From Tardiphaga sp. (GTDB taxonomy: Bacteria; Pseudomonadota; Alphaproteobacteria; Rhizobiales; Xanthobacteraceae), in contig JACMOT010000623.1 in assembly GCA_014377915.1 (NCBI GenBank), positions 1-11,092 of the forward strand: a stretch of DNA of 11,092 nucleotides. Direction: 5' to 3'. A model generated the notes under the pieces. It was not told the origin of the DNA. It worked only from the letters and a program-made list of their open reading frames with translations, and made no database searches. Positions 1 to 6,436 of the stretch are shown in pieces. How positions within the stretch are numbered: position 1 is the first letter of the stretch; every line of letters begins with the position of its first letter. The translations under genes were made by a program, and so were the position numbers.

Positions 1-572
1 ATTTTAGCGAAGGCTTCGGGATGGCGGTAGGCCATCATCCGCGCCGGCGCCTGGTCCGGCGTGCCCTTGCCCCCCACCATATAGGTCGCCACCGTCCATG
101 GCGCGCCACAGAAGCCGATCAGTGCGATTTTCGGATCGAGCTGCGCGCGCACCCGGCGTAGCGCCTCATAGACCGGCTCGAGCTTGCTGAAATCCGCCTC
201 GGGGTTCAGCGTGGTGACCAGCTCCGGCGTGTCCATCGGGTCGAGCCGTGGGCCTTCGCCAACCTCGAAACGCACCGAGCGGCCAAGCGCATAGGGGATC
301 ACCAGAATGTCGGAGAAGATGATCGCCGCATCGAAGCCGAAGCGGCGGATCGGCTGCAGCGTCACCTCGGCGGCGAAATCCGGATTGAAGCAGAGGTCGA
401 GAAATCCGCCGGCCTGCGCGCGCACTTCGCGATATTCCGGCAAATAACGGCCGGCCTGCCGCATCATCCACAGCGGCGGCACGTTCTGGCGCTGACCCTT
501 GAGAACTTCGAGGAACGGTTGGGCGATGAGGGACTTTGTCAAGCGGGGTTTCCGTGAGGGTTCGACAGGCAT
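1..572 (-). CDS. hemE: Uroporphyrinogen decarboxylase, N-terminal part (cut by window edge)
   Basis: HemE decarboxylates the four acetate side chains of uroporphyrinogen III to give coproporphyrinogen III, a cytosolic step shared by haem and bacteriochlorophyll synthesis. About 190 codons are visible, of roughly 345 usual for the family; the C-terminal part lies beyond position 1. The substrate-binding signature [16 protein letters not shown] is at residues 32-47, the FSDIL stretch with the conserved catalytic Asp is at about 86-90 (Asp88), and the second family signature [16 protein letters not shown] is at about 153-168. The ATG at 572-570 is supported by an AGGAA ribosome-binding site (complement of 581-585) eight bases upstream. 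It is transcribed away from the hydrolase gene that starts at 639, with a 66-bp gap between them. The identification is firm. Its position beside bchO and crt genes suggests the porphyrin trunk has been drawn into the photosynthesis cluster, although I cannot see what lies on its far side. Confidence 0.95.
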   Translation of the reverse strand, partial: MPVEPSRKPRLTKSLIAQPFLEVLKGQRQNVPPLWMMRQAGRYLPEYREVRAQAGGFLDLCFNPDFAAEVTLQPIRRFGFDAAIIFSDILVIPYALGRSVRFEVGEGPRLDPMDTPELVTTLNPEADFSKLEPVYEALRRVRAQLDPKIALIGFCGAPWTVATYMVGGKGTPDQAPARMMAYRHPEAFAK

Positions 573-638
573 GATTGTCGTTCCTGATACACTGCTGCTA
601 GGCTATTGGCGAGCCGGGTGCTTCAAAAGGACAAGGTG

Positions 639-1580
639 ATGAACGAAGCCGTAGCAACCGCGAGCCCTGTGACATGGCGGTCCGGTGATCTGCCGGCACC
701 GGTGTCCGGCCAGCGCCACGAGAATGCCAGCGCCATCGGCCGCCTGACTTATTATGCCGCGGGCCCCGAAGGTGGCAGCGCGCTGCCGCCGCTGTTGCTG
801 CTTCACAGCATCAATGCCGCCGGCTCCGCCTATGAGGTGAAGCCGCTTTACGAATATTATCGCAACACCCGCGATGTCTATGCGCTGGAGCTGCCGGGCT
901 TCGGTCATTCCGAACGCGGGCCTCGAAAATATACGGTCCGGCTGATGACCGACGCGGTGCTGCTGATGCTGCGCGAGATCCATGGCGTTCATGGTGGCGC
1001 GCCGATCGATGCGCTGGCGGTGTCGCTGTCGTCGGAGTTTCTGGCCCGCGCGATCAGCGAGATGCCACTGGCCTTCCGCAGCGCGGCGCTGGTCAGTCCG
1101 ACCGGCTTTCGTGCCCGCGCCAAGGCCACGAAATGGCGCGATGGCACCCGTGCCATGCCGTGGCTGCATGCAGTGTTCGAATTCCCGCTATGGAGCCGGA
1201 GTTTGTTCCAGCTGTTGAGCAGCCGGCCGAGCATCCGTTTTTTCCTGAAAAAGACCTGGGGTTCCGACAATTATGACCGCGGGTTGTTCGAATATGACTA
1301 TCTCACCACCCACCAGCCCGGCGCGCAGCACGCCCCTTACTACTTTGTCTCCGGCTATCTATTCAGTGAAGACATCTTGCGTGTCTATCATTCGCTGACG
1401 CTCCCGGTATGGATGAGTCACGGCGTCCGCGGCGACTTTGTCAATTACGGTGCAAAGGACAGCGTACAGGGCCGTGCCAACTGGTCCATCGATGTATTTC
1501 CGACCGGTGCGATGCCGCATTTCGAGGCTGAAGCGGCCTTCATCGCGCGGTATGATGCGTTTCTGGCGAGTGTAGAGTAG
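639..1580 (+). CDS. Alpha/beta-fold hydrolase of unknown substrate, upstream of bchO
   Basis: A 313-residue protein with an alpha/beta-hydrolase core. The LLLLHS strand and oxyanion region is at residues 53-57, and ELPGFGHSERG, typical of the fold, is at about 84-94. The expected nucleophile elbow is SLSSE (129-133), with Ser131 as the candidate nucleophile in place of the usual GxSxG. Asp266 (in GVRGDF) and His294 (in MPHFE) fit the acid and the histidine, so a full triad is possible. There is no signal peptide. I chose the ATG at 639 over the in-frame TTG at 606 because AAGGA (627-631) sits seven bases before it; a GTG at 636 is also in frame. It ends 12 bases before bchO, so the two are probably co-transcribed. 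The protein is not BchO itself, which follows. A role in pigment or ester metabolism is only a guess from position; the substrate is unknown. Confidence 0.85.
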   Translation: MNEAVATASPVTWRSGDLPAPVSGQRHENASAIGRLTYYAAGPEGGSALPPLLLLHSINAAGSAYEVKPLYEYYRNTRDVYALELPGFGHSERGPRKYTVRLMTDAVLLMLREIHGVHGGAPIDALAVSLSSEFLARAISEMPLAFRSAALVSPTGFRARAKATKWRDGTRAMPWLHAVFEFPLWSRSLFQLLSSRPSIRFFLKKTWGSDNYDRGLFEYDYLTTHQPGAQHAPYYFVSGYLFSEDILRVYHSLTLPVWMSHGVRGDFVNYGAKDSVQGRANWSIDVFPTGAMPHFEAEAAFIARYDAFLASVE

Positions 1581-1592
1581 GCGTCGATCGCA

Positions 1593-2480
1593 ATGGCGAT
1601 TCTGAACTGGAGCGTTGACGGCGCGAACTGGCCGAACCGGTCCGCCAGTCGCTTTATCGAGGCCGCGGGGATCCGCTGGCATGTGCAGCGCATGGGGTCC
1701 GGACCTTCGCTGCTGCTGCTGCACGGCACCGGTGCGGCCACCCATTCGTGGCGCGGGCTGTTGCCGCTGCTTGCCGACCATTTCGATGTAATCGCACCCG
1801 ATCTGCCCGGTCATGGTTTTACATCGGTGCCGGCACCACATCGCCTGTCGCTGCCCGGCATGGCCGCTGATATCGCGGCGCTGCTGCGCCGGCTCGACGC
1901 CTCGCCGTCAATCGTGGTCGGCCATTCCGCTGGCGCGGCGATCCTGGCGCGGATGTGCCTCGACGGCCGCATCGCGCCGGTTCTGCTGGTCAGCCTCAAC
2001 GGCGCGTTTCTGCCGTTCCGAGGCTTTGCCGGGCATTTGTTCGCGCCGTTGGCCAAATTCCTGGTGATGAATCCGATGGTGCCGCGGCTGTTTGCCTGGC
2101 AGGCCGCGTCCGATGGCGGGGTGGAACGGCTGCTCGACAATACCGGCTCGCATATCGACGCGGAAGGCATCGCGCAGTATCGCAGGCTGGTGCGCAGCTC
2201 CGCCCATGTCGCCGCCGCGCTGCGGATGATGGCCAACTGGCAGCTCGAGCCATTGCAGCGCGACCTGCCGAGACTGAAGGCAAAGCTGGTTCTGGTCGCG
2301 GCCAGCGGTGATCGAACGATCTCGTCCGATGTCGCGCGCCGGGTCGCGGATCTGGTGCCGGGCGCGGTAATCGCGCGCGTCGCCAGCCTCGGCCATCTCG
2401 CTCATGAGGAACAGCCGGCGCTGATTGCACAAATGATCTTGAAACACGCGGCGCTTGAAGCGAATATGTCAATAAAATAA
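1593..2480 (+). CDS. bchO: BchO, alpha/beta hydrolase associated with Mg-chelatase
   Basis: BchO is an alpha/beta-hydrolase found in purple-bacterial photosynthesis clusters, usually after bchI and bchD, and is thought to assist magnesium insertion into protoporphyrin IX; its reaction is not settled. This 295-residue product has the family N-terminus (DGANWPNRSASRF, residues 9-21), the oxyanion motif HGTG at 44-47, the GHSAG elbow with Ser112, Asp240 in SGDRT, and His268 in GHLAHEE, giving a complete triad. TGSHID and the MMANWQLEPL region also match my memory of the family. The ATG at 1593 follows the preceding hydrolase stop by 12 bases; no strong ribosome-binding site is visible, which is compatible with translational coupling. 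No bchI or bchD lies upstream in the window, unlike the bchIDO order of Rhodobacter. The last codons are part of a PpsR-type operator for the next gene, crtI. Confidence 0.93.
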   Translation: MAILNWSVDGANWPNRSASRFIEAAGIRWHVQRMGSGPSLLLLHGTGAATHSWRGLLPLLADHFDVIAPDLPGHGFTSVPAPHRLSLPGMAADIAALLRRLDASPSIVVGHSAGAAILARMCLDGRIAPVLLVSLNGAFLPFRGFAGHLFAPLAKFLVMNPMVPRLFAWQAASDGGVERLLDNTGSHIDAEGIAQYRRLVRSSAHVAAALRMMANWQLEPLQRDLPRLKAKLVLVAASGDRTISSDVARRVADLVPGAVIARVASLGHLAHEEQPALIAQMILKHAALEANMSIK

Positions 2481-2484
2481 TACA
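2467..2484. promoter_or_regulatory. PpsR/CrtJ operator 1 of crtI, inside a longer perfect palindrome
   Basis: TGT (2467-2469), 12 bases, ACA (2482-2484) is the consensus of the photosynthesis repressor PpsR/CrtJ. The symmetry extends well beyond the core: AGCGAATATGT (2459-2469) is exactly complementary to ACATATTCGCT (2482-2492), giving 11-bp arms around a 12-base AT-rich centre. It overlaps the last four codons and stop of bchO. Together with the second site it probably represses crtIB in the presence of oxygen or light. Binding is inferred from the motif and its position. Confidence 0.8.
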
Positions 2485-2501
2485 TATTCGCTCTAGCAAA
2501 G

Positions 2502-2519
2502 TGTCAATAAATAATTACA
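2502..2519. promoter_or_regulatory. PpsR/CrtJ operator 2 of crtI
   Basis: A second TGT-N12-ACA site, TGT at 2502-2504 and ACA at 2517-2519, with 5-bp symmetric arms AGTGT/ACACT (2500-2504 and 2517-2521). Its left ten bases, TGTCAATAAA, repeat those of operator 1, so the two sites look like a near-duplication, 35 bp centre to centre. It ends nine bases before the crtI ATG at 2528 and overlaps the likely -10 region. The in-frame GTG at 2501 falls inside this operator, which argues against its use as the crtI start. Confidence 0.82.
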
Positions 2520-2521
2520 CT
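2516..2521 (+). promoter_or_regulatory. Possible -10 element of the crtI promoter
   Basis: TACACT (2516-2521) matches four of six bases of the sigma-70 -10 consensus and lies within TTACACTATCA (2515-2525). The same 11 bases occur upstream of bchC at 11005-11015. No good -35 hexamer is visible at the usual distance. If this is the -10, transcription would start at about 2528, on the crtI ATG itself. This is inference from sequence only. Confidence 0.4.
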
Positions 2522-2527
2522 ATCATC

Positions 2528-4060
2528 ATGCTTGATCCGATCGCGCCATCTCGGACGACATCAGGAGATTGCCAGCCGCATGCGGTGGTAATCGGGAGCG
2601 GCTTTGGCGGGCTGGCCGCTGCTGTGAGGCTTGGCGCCAGGGGCTATCGTGTCACCGTGCTGGAAAAACTCGATGCGCCCGGTGGCCGTGCCTACGTGTA
2701 CCGACAGGACGGCTTTACGTTCGACGCCGGGCCGACCATCGTTACCGCGCCATTCCTGTTCGAGGAGTTATGGAAATTATGCGGGCGCCGGATGAGCGAC
2801 GACGTCACGCTGGTGCCGGTAACGCCGTTCTATCGCATCCGCTTTCACGACGGCACGCATTTTGACTACAGCGGCGATCCCGTCGCGATGCGCGACGAGA
2901 TCGCGCGTTTCAGTCCTGACGATGCCGGCGGCTATGACGCCTACATCAAAGCCTCGGAAGCGATCTTCAAGGTCGGCTTCGAGCAACTCGGCGACGTCCC
3001 GTTCAGCACCTGGACCGACATGGCGCGGATCGCGCCGGAAATGATCCGGCTGTCGAGCTTTCGCAGCGTCTATTCGCTGGTATCGAAATTCTTCAAGCAT
3101 CCGAAGCTGCGCGTCGTGTTCTCCTTCCATCCGCTGCTGATCGGCGGCAATCCCTTCACCGCCAGCTCGATCTATTGCCTGATCGCATTCCTGGAACGGC
3201 GCTGGGGCGTGCATTTTGCCATGGGCGGTACCGGCCGGCTGGTTGAAGGGCTGGTACGGCTGATCGAGAGACAGGGCGGTGCGCTGCGCTGCCAGCAGGA
3301 AGTCCGCGAGATCCTCGTCGAAGGTGGCGCTGCGCGCGGCCTACGCCTCGCCTCCGGCGAAATCCTCAATGCCGATATCGTCGTCTCCAATGCCGATTCC
3401 GCGACCACCTATCATGATCTGCTGCCGGCTTCGTCGCGAAAACACTGGACCGACCGCCGCATCGAACGCGCGCGCTATTCGATGAGCCTGTTCGTCTGGT
3501 ACTTTGGCACACGACAGAAATATCCGGATGTGCCGCACCACATGATGCTGCTCGGGCCGCGCTACAAGGAGTTGCTCACCGACATCTTCGAGCGAAAAAT
3601 TCTCGCCGATGATTTCAGCCTCTACCTGCATCGCCCCACCGCCACCGACCCGTCGCTGGCGCCGGACGGATGCGATGCCTTTTACGTGCTGTCGCCGGTG
3701 CCGCATCTGCAGAGCGGCACTGACTGGCGCGCTACCGCCGAGACCTATCGCCGCGCCATCGCGCAAACATTGAGTGACACCGTGCTGCCGGATCTGCACA
3801 ACCGGATCGTCACGTCGCACATGTTGACGCCGCTGGATTTCCAGGACCGGCTGTCCTCGTTCCGAGGCGCCGCTTTCGGCCTCGAGCCGGTGCTGACGCA
3901 GAGCGCCTGGTTTCGCCCGCACAACCGCAGCGAGGAAGTCGCCGGCCTTTATCTGGTCGGCGCCGGCACCCATCCCGGTGCCGGGCTGCCCGGCGTGCTG
4001 TCATCCGCCCGCGTGCTCGATGCGCTCGTTCCCCACGCCCACGCTTTGGTGACTTCATGA
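2528..4060 (+). CDS. crtI: Phytoene desaturase
   Basis: CrtI is a membrane-associated FAD enzyme that introduces three or four double bonds into phytoene to give neurosporene or lycopene. From ATG 2528 the product has 510 residues, normal for bacterial CrtI. The dinucleotide-binding GSGFGG is at 23-28, followed by VTVLEKLDAPGGRAY and DGFTFDAGPTI, all typical of the family. The C-terminal carotenoid-desaturase signature GLYLVGAGTHPGAGLPG is at 473-489. The in-frame GTG at 2501 lies inside a PpsR operator and would add nine non-conserved residues, so I prefer the ATG at 2528. No Shine-Dalgarno sequence precedes this ATG, which raises the possibility of leaderless translation. Its stop overlaps the crtB start by four bases (ATGA), indicating a crtIB operon. 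The number of desaturation steps cannot be read from the sequence. Confidence 0.96.
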   Translation: MLDPIAPSRTTSGDCQPHAVVIGSGFGGLAAAVRLGARGYRVTVLEKLDAPGGRAYVYRQDGFTFDAGPTIVTAPFLFEELWKLCGRRMSDDVTLVPVTPFYRIRFHDGTHFDYSGDPVAMRDEIARFSPDDAGGYDAYIKASEAIFKVGFEQLGDVPFSTWTDMARIAPEMIRLSSFRSVYSLVSKFFKHPKLRVVFSFHPLLIGGNPFTASSIYCLIAFLERRWGVHFAMGGTGRLVEGLVRLIERQGGALRCQQEVREILVEGGAARGLRLASGEILNADIVVSNADSATTYHDLLPASSRKHWTDRRIERARYSMSLFVWYFGTRQKYPDVPHHMMLLGPRYKELLTDIFERKILADDFSLYLHRPTATDPSLAPDGCDAFYVLSPVPHLQSGTDWRATAETYRRAIAQTLSDTVLPDLHNRIVTSHMLTPLDFQDRLSSFRGAAFGLEPVLTQSAWFRPHNRSEEVAGLYLVGAGTHPGAGLPGVLSSARVLDALVPHAHALVTS

Positions 4061-5085
4061 CCGCGACTGCCGATATCGCCGCCTGCCGTGCGCTACTGAA
4101 AAACGGATCGCGCACCTTTCACGCCGCCTCGAAAGTCCTGCCACGAAAGGTCGCCGATCCCGCGATCGCGCTGTATGCGTTCTGCCGTCTCGCCGATGAC
4201 GCCGTCGATCTCGGCACCGATCGCGGCGGCGCGGTCGCGCGACTGCGGTCGCGGCTGAATGACGTTTATCGCGGGCAGCCGATGCCGCACCCAGCCGACC
4301 GCGCCTTCGCCGCCGCGGTCACGCAATTCGCGATCCCGCGCGAACTGCCGGAAGCCTTGCTCGAAGGGCTCGATTGGGACGCTCGGTCGCGCCGCTATCA
4401 GACCTTGAATGATCTCACCGCCTATGCCGCGCGCGTCGCCGGCTCAGTCGGCGCGATGATGACGCTGGTCATGGGCGCGCGGGAGCCGGAGGTGGTCGCG
4501 CGGGCCTGTGATCTCGGCGTCGCCATGCAGCTCACCAATATCGCCCGCGATGTTGGCGAGGACGCCCGTGCCGGCCGGCTGTACCTGCCGCTGCAATGGC
4601 TGCGCGGGGCCGGCATTGGTCCAGATGAGTTTCTGGCCAGGCCGTCGTTGACGCCGGAGATCGCCGCCATCGTGCAGCGTTTGCTCGATGCCGCCGAATT
4701 GCTCTACGCCCGCGGCGGGCTCGGCATCGCGCGGCTACCGCGGTCGTGCCGCCCCGGCATTCATGCGGCTCGCGCGCTCTATGCCGAGATCGGCCGCGAG
4801 GTCGAGCGCGCCGGCCTGGATTCGATTGCTCAGCGCGCGGTGGTGTCGACGAAGCGCAAATTGACGGTTCTGGCGCGACGGCTTGTCGTGGCGCCGCCGC
4901 GGGTGGCGCAGTCCGATCTCGCCGCGCTTCCCGAGGTCCGGTTCCTGATCGACGCCGTCGCCGCCACGCCGCGGCGCGAGCGCGCGAAGGCGCGTAGCCG
5001 GCCGGTGGAAGATCGCGTGGTCTGGGTGCTCGACCTCTTCACCCGCCTGGAGCGTCGCGACCAGTTGCAGCGCGGGCGTTTGTAG
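4057..5085 (+). CDS. crtB: Phytoene synthase
   Basis: CrtB condenses two geranylgeranyl diphosphates head to head into 15-cis-phytoene, the first committed carotenoid step, with Mg2+. The 342-residue product carries the first aspartate-rich motif in FCRLADDAVD (42-51) and the second in QLTNIARDVGEDARAGRLYL (158-177, with Asp165 and Asp169), plus YAARVAGSVG (123-132), all of the squalene/phytoene synthase family. The start overlaps the crtI stop as ATGA, so translation is coupled. The C-terminus after about residue 270 is rich in Arg and Ala and less conserved. The TAG stop lies inside the left arm of a REP-like repeat (5081-5187), so the crtIB message probably carries this structure right at the end of its coding region. 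Confidence 0.96.
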   Translation: MTATADIAACRALLKNGSRTFHAASKVLPRKVADPAIALYAFCRLADDAVDLGTDRGGAVARLRSRLNDVYRGQPMPHPADRAFAAAVTQFAIPRELPEALLEGLDWDARSRRYQTLNDLTAYAARVAGSVGAMMTLVMGAREPEVVARACDLGVAMQLTNIARDVGEDARAGRLYLPLQWLRGAGIGPDEFLARPSLTPEIAAIVQRLLDAAELLYARGGLGIARLPRSCRPGIHAARALYAEIGREVERAGLDSIAQRAVVSTKRKLTVLARRLVVAPPRVAQSDLAALPEVRFLIDAVAATPRRERAKARSRPVEDRVVWVLDLFTRLERRDQLQRGRL

Positions 5086-5187
5086 CCCGGATGAGCCCTT
5101 GCGACATCCGGGGGCGGCCTGTCTGCGTGCATCTATTTCCCGATGTCGCCGCCGCGCCGGGCGGCGCGTCGTCTGATCCGGGCTACA
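5081..5187. repeat. REP-like inverted repeat between crtB and hemF
   Basis: TGTAGCCCGGAT (5081-5092) is perfectly complementary to ATCCGGGCTACA (5176-5187). Nested within is a second hairpin, CCCGGATG (5086-5093) pairing with CATCCGGG (5105-5112) around an 11-base loop. From memory, pieces of the type GTAGCCCGGATG...CATCCGGG recur between genes in Bradyrhizobium and Rhodopseudomonas genomes, so this is probably one copy of a dispersed palindromic element. There is no run of T after it, so it is not a standard terminator; it may protect or process the crtIB message. The crtB stop codon is contained in it. The rest of the 155-bp gap before hemF has no gene I can support. Confidence 0.75.
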
Positions 5188-5208
5188 GCCGGCGACGGCT
5201 GCATGCTA

Positions 5209-5222
5209 TTGACGTGGCTCAA
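5209..5222. promoter_or_regulatory. FNR/FixK-type box upstream of hemF
   Basis: TTGACGTGGCTCAA keeps the TTGA-N6-TCAA core bound by the FNR/FixK/Anr family. Its centre (5215.5) is about 25 bases before the chosen hemF ATG. That is close for an activator bound at -41.5, which would put the RNA start near 5257, so it may act as a repressor site, or the true hemF start may be further in. An oxygen-responsive regulator would make sense for an O2-dependent enzyme. One short motif can occur by chance. Confidence 0.5.
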
Positions 5223-5240
5223 CAGGCTGCGAAGCCAAAA

Positions 5241-6146
5241 ATGACAATGAGCGACATGAACATCAACGCATCCCCGAAGCATATCGCCGAGCAGCACCGC
5301 GCCGTTGCCAAAGTATGGTTCGAATCTTTGCGCGATCGCATCTGCGCCGAGGTCGAGGCGCTGGAGCGCGAGGCGCCGGAAGACCTGTTTCCGGGCGCGC
5401 CCGCGACTTTCACCTACAAGCCCTGGACCCGCGCCACCGGGACCGGCGGCGGCACCGGTGGTTTCCTCAGCGGCGGCCGGCTGTTCGAGAAGATCGGCAT
5501 CCACACCTCCTCGGCCAATGGACAGTTGACGCCGGCGATGGCGAAAACGCTGCCCGGCGACGGCGAGCAACTCGATTATGTTTCCACCAGCATCAGCCTG
5601 ATCATGCATCCACGCAGCCCGCGTGTGCCGACCGTGCATATGAACACGCGATTTCTGTCGACCGCGCAGGGTTGGTTTGGCGGCGGCGCCGACCTGACGC
5701 CGATGCTGCCCGAGCAGCGCACCCAGACCGCGCCGGACACCGTGACGTTCCACGGCGCGATGCGCGCTGCCTGCGACGCCCATGACCCGGCCTATTACGA
5801 AAAGTTCAAGGCCTGGGCCGACACCTATTTCTTCCTGCCGCACCGTGGCACCGCGCGAGGCGTCGGTGGCATCTTTTACGATCATCTCAACAGCGGCGAT
5901 TTCGACAGGGATTTTGCGTTCACCCGCGATGTCGGCTCGGCCTTCCTCGATGTCTATCCGCGAATCGTGCGCGCCCGCATGATGGAGCCGTGGACCGAGG
6001 CCGAGCGCGCCCAGCAGTTGGAGACCCGCGGCCTTTATGTCGAGTTCAACCTGCTATACGACAAGGGCACGATGTTCGGCCTGCAGACTGGCGGCAATAT
6101 CGAAACCATCCTGAGTTCGATGCCGCCGCTGGTGAGCTGGGGCTGA
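5241..6146 (+). CDS. hemF: Oxygen-dependent coproporphyrinogen III oxidase
   Basis: HemF oxidatively decarboxylates two propionates of coproporphyrinogen III to vinyl groups, giving protoporphyrinogen IX, using O2. From ATG 5241 it has 301 residues, the usual length. Family blocks are present in order: GTGGGTGGFLSGGRLFEKIG (67-86), MHPRSPRVPTVHMNTRFLS (122-140), GWFGGGADLTPM (144-155), HRGTARGVGGIFYDHLNSGD (201-220) and EFNLLYDKGTMFGLQTGGN (268-286). The reading frame is open upstream to 5091, but that part runs through the REP-like repeat and has no HemF similarity. ATGs at 5247 and 5256 are alternatives, and none has a clear ribosome-binding site. In Rhodobacter the place between crtB and crtC is taken by tspO; here hemF and a small gene occupy it. 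An O2-requiring enzyme here would suit pigment synthesis under air or low oxygen. Confidence 0.95.
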   Translation: MTMSDMNINASPKHIAEQHRAVAKVWFESLRDRICAEVEALEREAPEDLFPGAPATFTYKPWTRATGTGGGTGGFLSGGRLFEKIGIHTSSANGQLTPAMAKTLPGDGEQLDYVSTSISLIMHPRSPRVPTVHMNTRFLSTAQGWFGGGADLTPMLPEQRTQTAPDTVTFHGAMRAACDAHDPAYYEKFKAWADTYFFLPHRGTARGVGGIFYDHLNSGDFDRDFAFTRDVGSAFLDVYPRIVRARMMEPWTEAERAQQLETRGLYVEFNLLYDKGTMFGLQTGGNIETILSSMPPLVSWG

Positions 6147-6187
6147 AAATTTCTATCCGCGCTTCGCCTTCGTGACGGAAGCAAGTC

Positions 6188-6319
6188 ATGGAAAGCTATC
6201 TCGGCTTCATCGAATTTTTCGTCGTGGCGTTGTTCGCTGGCGCCTGGGCGATCCTGGAATGGCAGGGGCGGCGGCTCGACCGCAAGAAGGAGGCGGAGAG
6301 GTCGGAGAAGCGCGATTGA
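6188..6319 (+). CDS. Small single-helix membrane protein, 43 residues, function unknown
   Basis: A short reading frame after hemF encodes a 43-residue protein. Residues 1-4 are polar, residues 5-23 form one hydrophobic stretch rich in Phe, Val and Ala (likely one membrane span), and the tail from about 26 is highly charged (RRLDRKKEAERSEKRD), which suggests a cytoplasmic C-terminus by the positive-inside rule. A good ribosome-binding site GGAAG (6177-6181) lies six bases before the ATG at 6188. It begins 41 bases after the hemF stop and ends 21 bases before a strong hairpin, so it looks like the last gene of the hemF transcript. A 78-residue frame from GTG 6172 overlaps in another phase but lacks membrane character and a ribosome-binding site. 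I recognise no family; small single-span proteins often act as assembly or stabilising subunits, but that is a guess. Confidence 0.7.
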   Translation: MESYLGFIEFFVVALFAGAWAILEWQGRRLDRKKEAERSEKRD

Positions 6320-6340
6320 ACGCAGCGATCCATTCTCGTT

Positions 6341-6387
6341 CCCCGGCGCTGCGATGCAATATGACGTATTGCTTCGCAGCGCCGGGG
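6341..6387. terminator. Strong hairpin between convergent hemF and crtC transcripts
   Basis: Two 20-base arms (6341-6360 and 6368-6387) pair with only one mismatch around a seven-base loop. The outer 14 pairs are almost all G-C (arm starts CCCCGGCGCTGCGA). It stands between the stop of the 43-residue protein (6319) and the crtC stop (6437), where a bidirectional terminator is expected. The T-run is weak (TCTTTT at about 6396-6401 on the plus strand) and none is clear on the minus strand, so it may also be a dispersed palindromic repeat that blocks RNA decay. Confidence 0.75.
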
Positions 6388-6436
6388 TCCTGGTGTCTTT
6401 TGCATTAACCTGGACACGGGCTGCGTGCCGCCAATG

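Noticed and set aside
576..591. TGT...ACA motif between hemE and the hydrolase gene as a PpsR site
   Set aside because: The spacer is 10 bases, not 12, and it overlaps the hemE ribosome-binding site region; no extended symmetry.
2501..2527. GTG at 2501 as the crtI start
   Set aside because: It lies inside a PpsR operator, has no ribosome-binding site and adds nine residues without family similarity; ATG 2528 is better.
3341..3973. Antisense 210-residue frame opposite crtI
   Set aside because: Same GC-bias shadow; no ribosome-binding site or family motif, and CrtI is conserved on the other strand.
5091..5240. hemF start at 5091
   Set aside because: The added 50 residues run through the REP-like repeat and do not resemble HemF, which has its normal length from 5241.
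6172..6408. 78-residue frame from GTG 6172
   Set aside because: It lacks a ribosome-binding site and runs through the terminator-like hairpin; the 43-residue frame from 6188 in another phase has a good site and membrane character.
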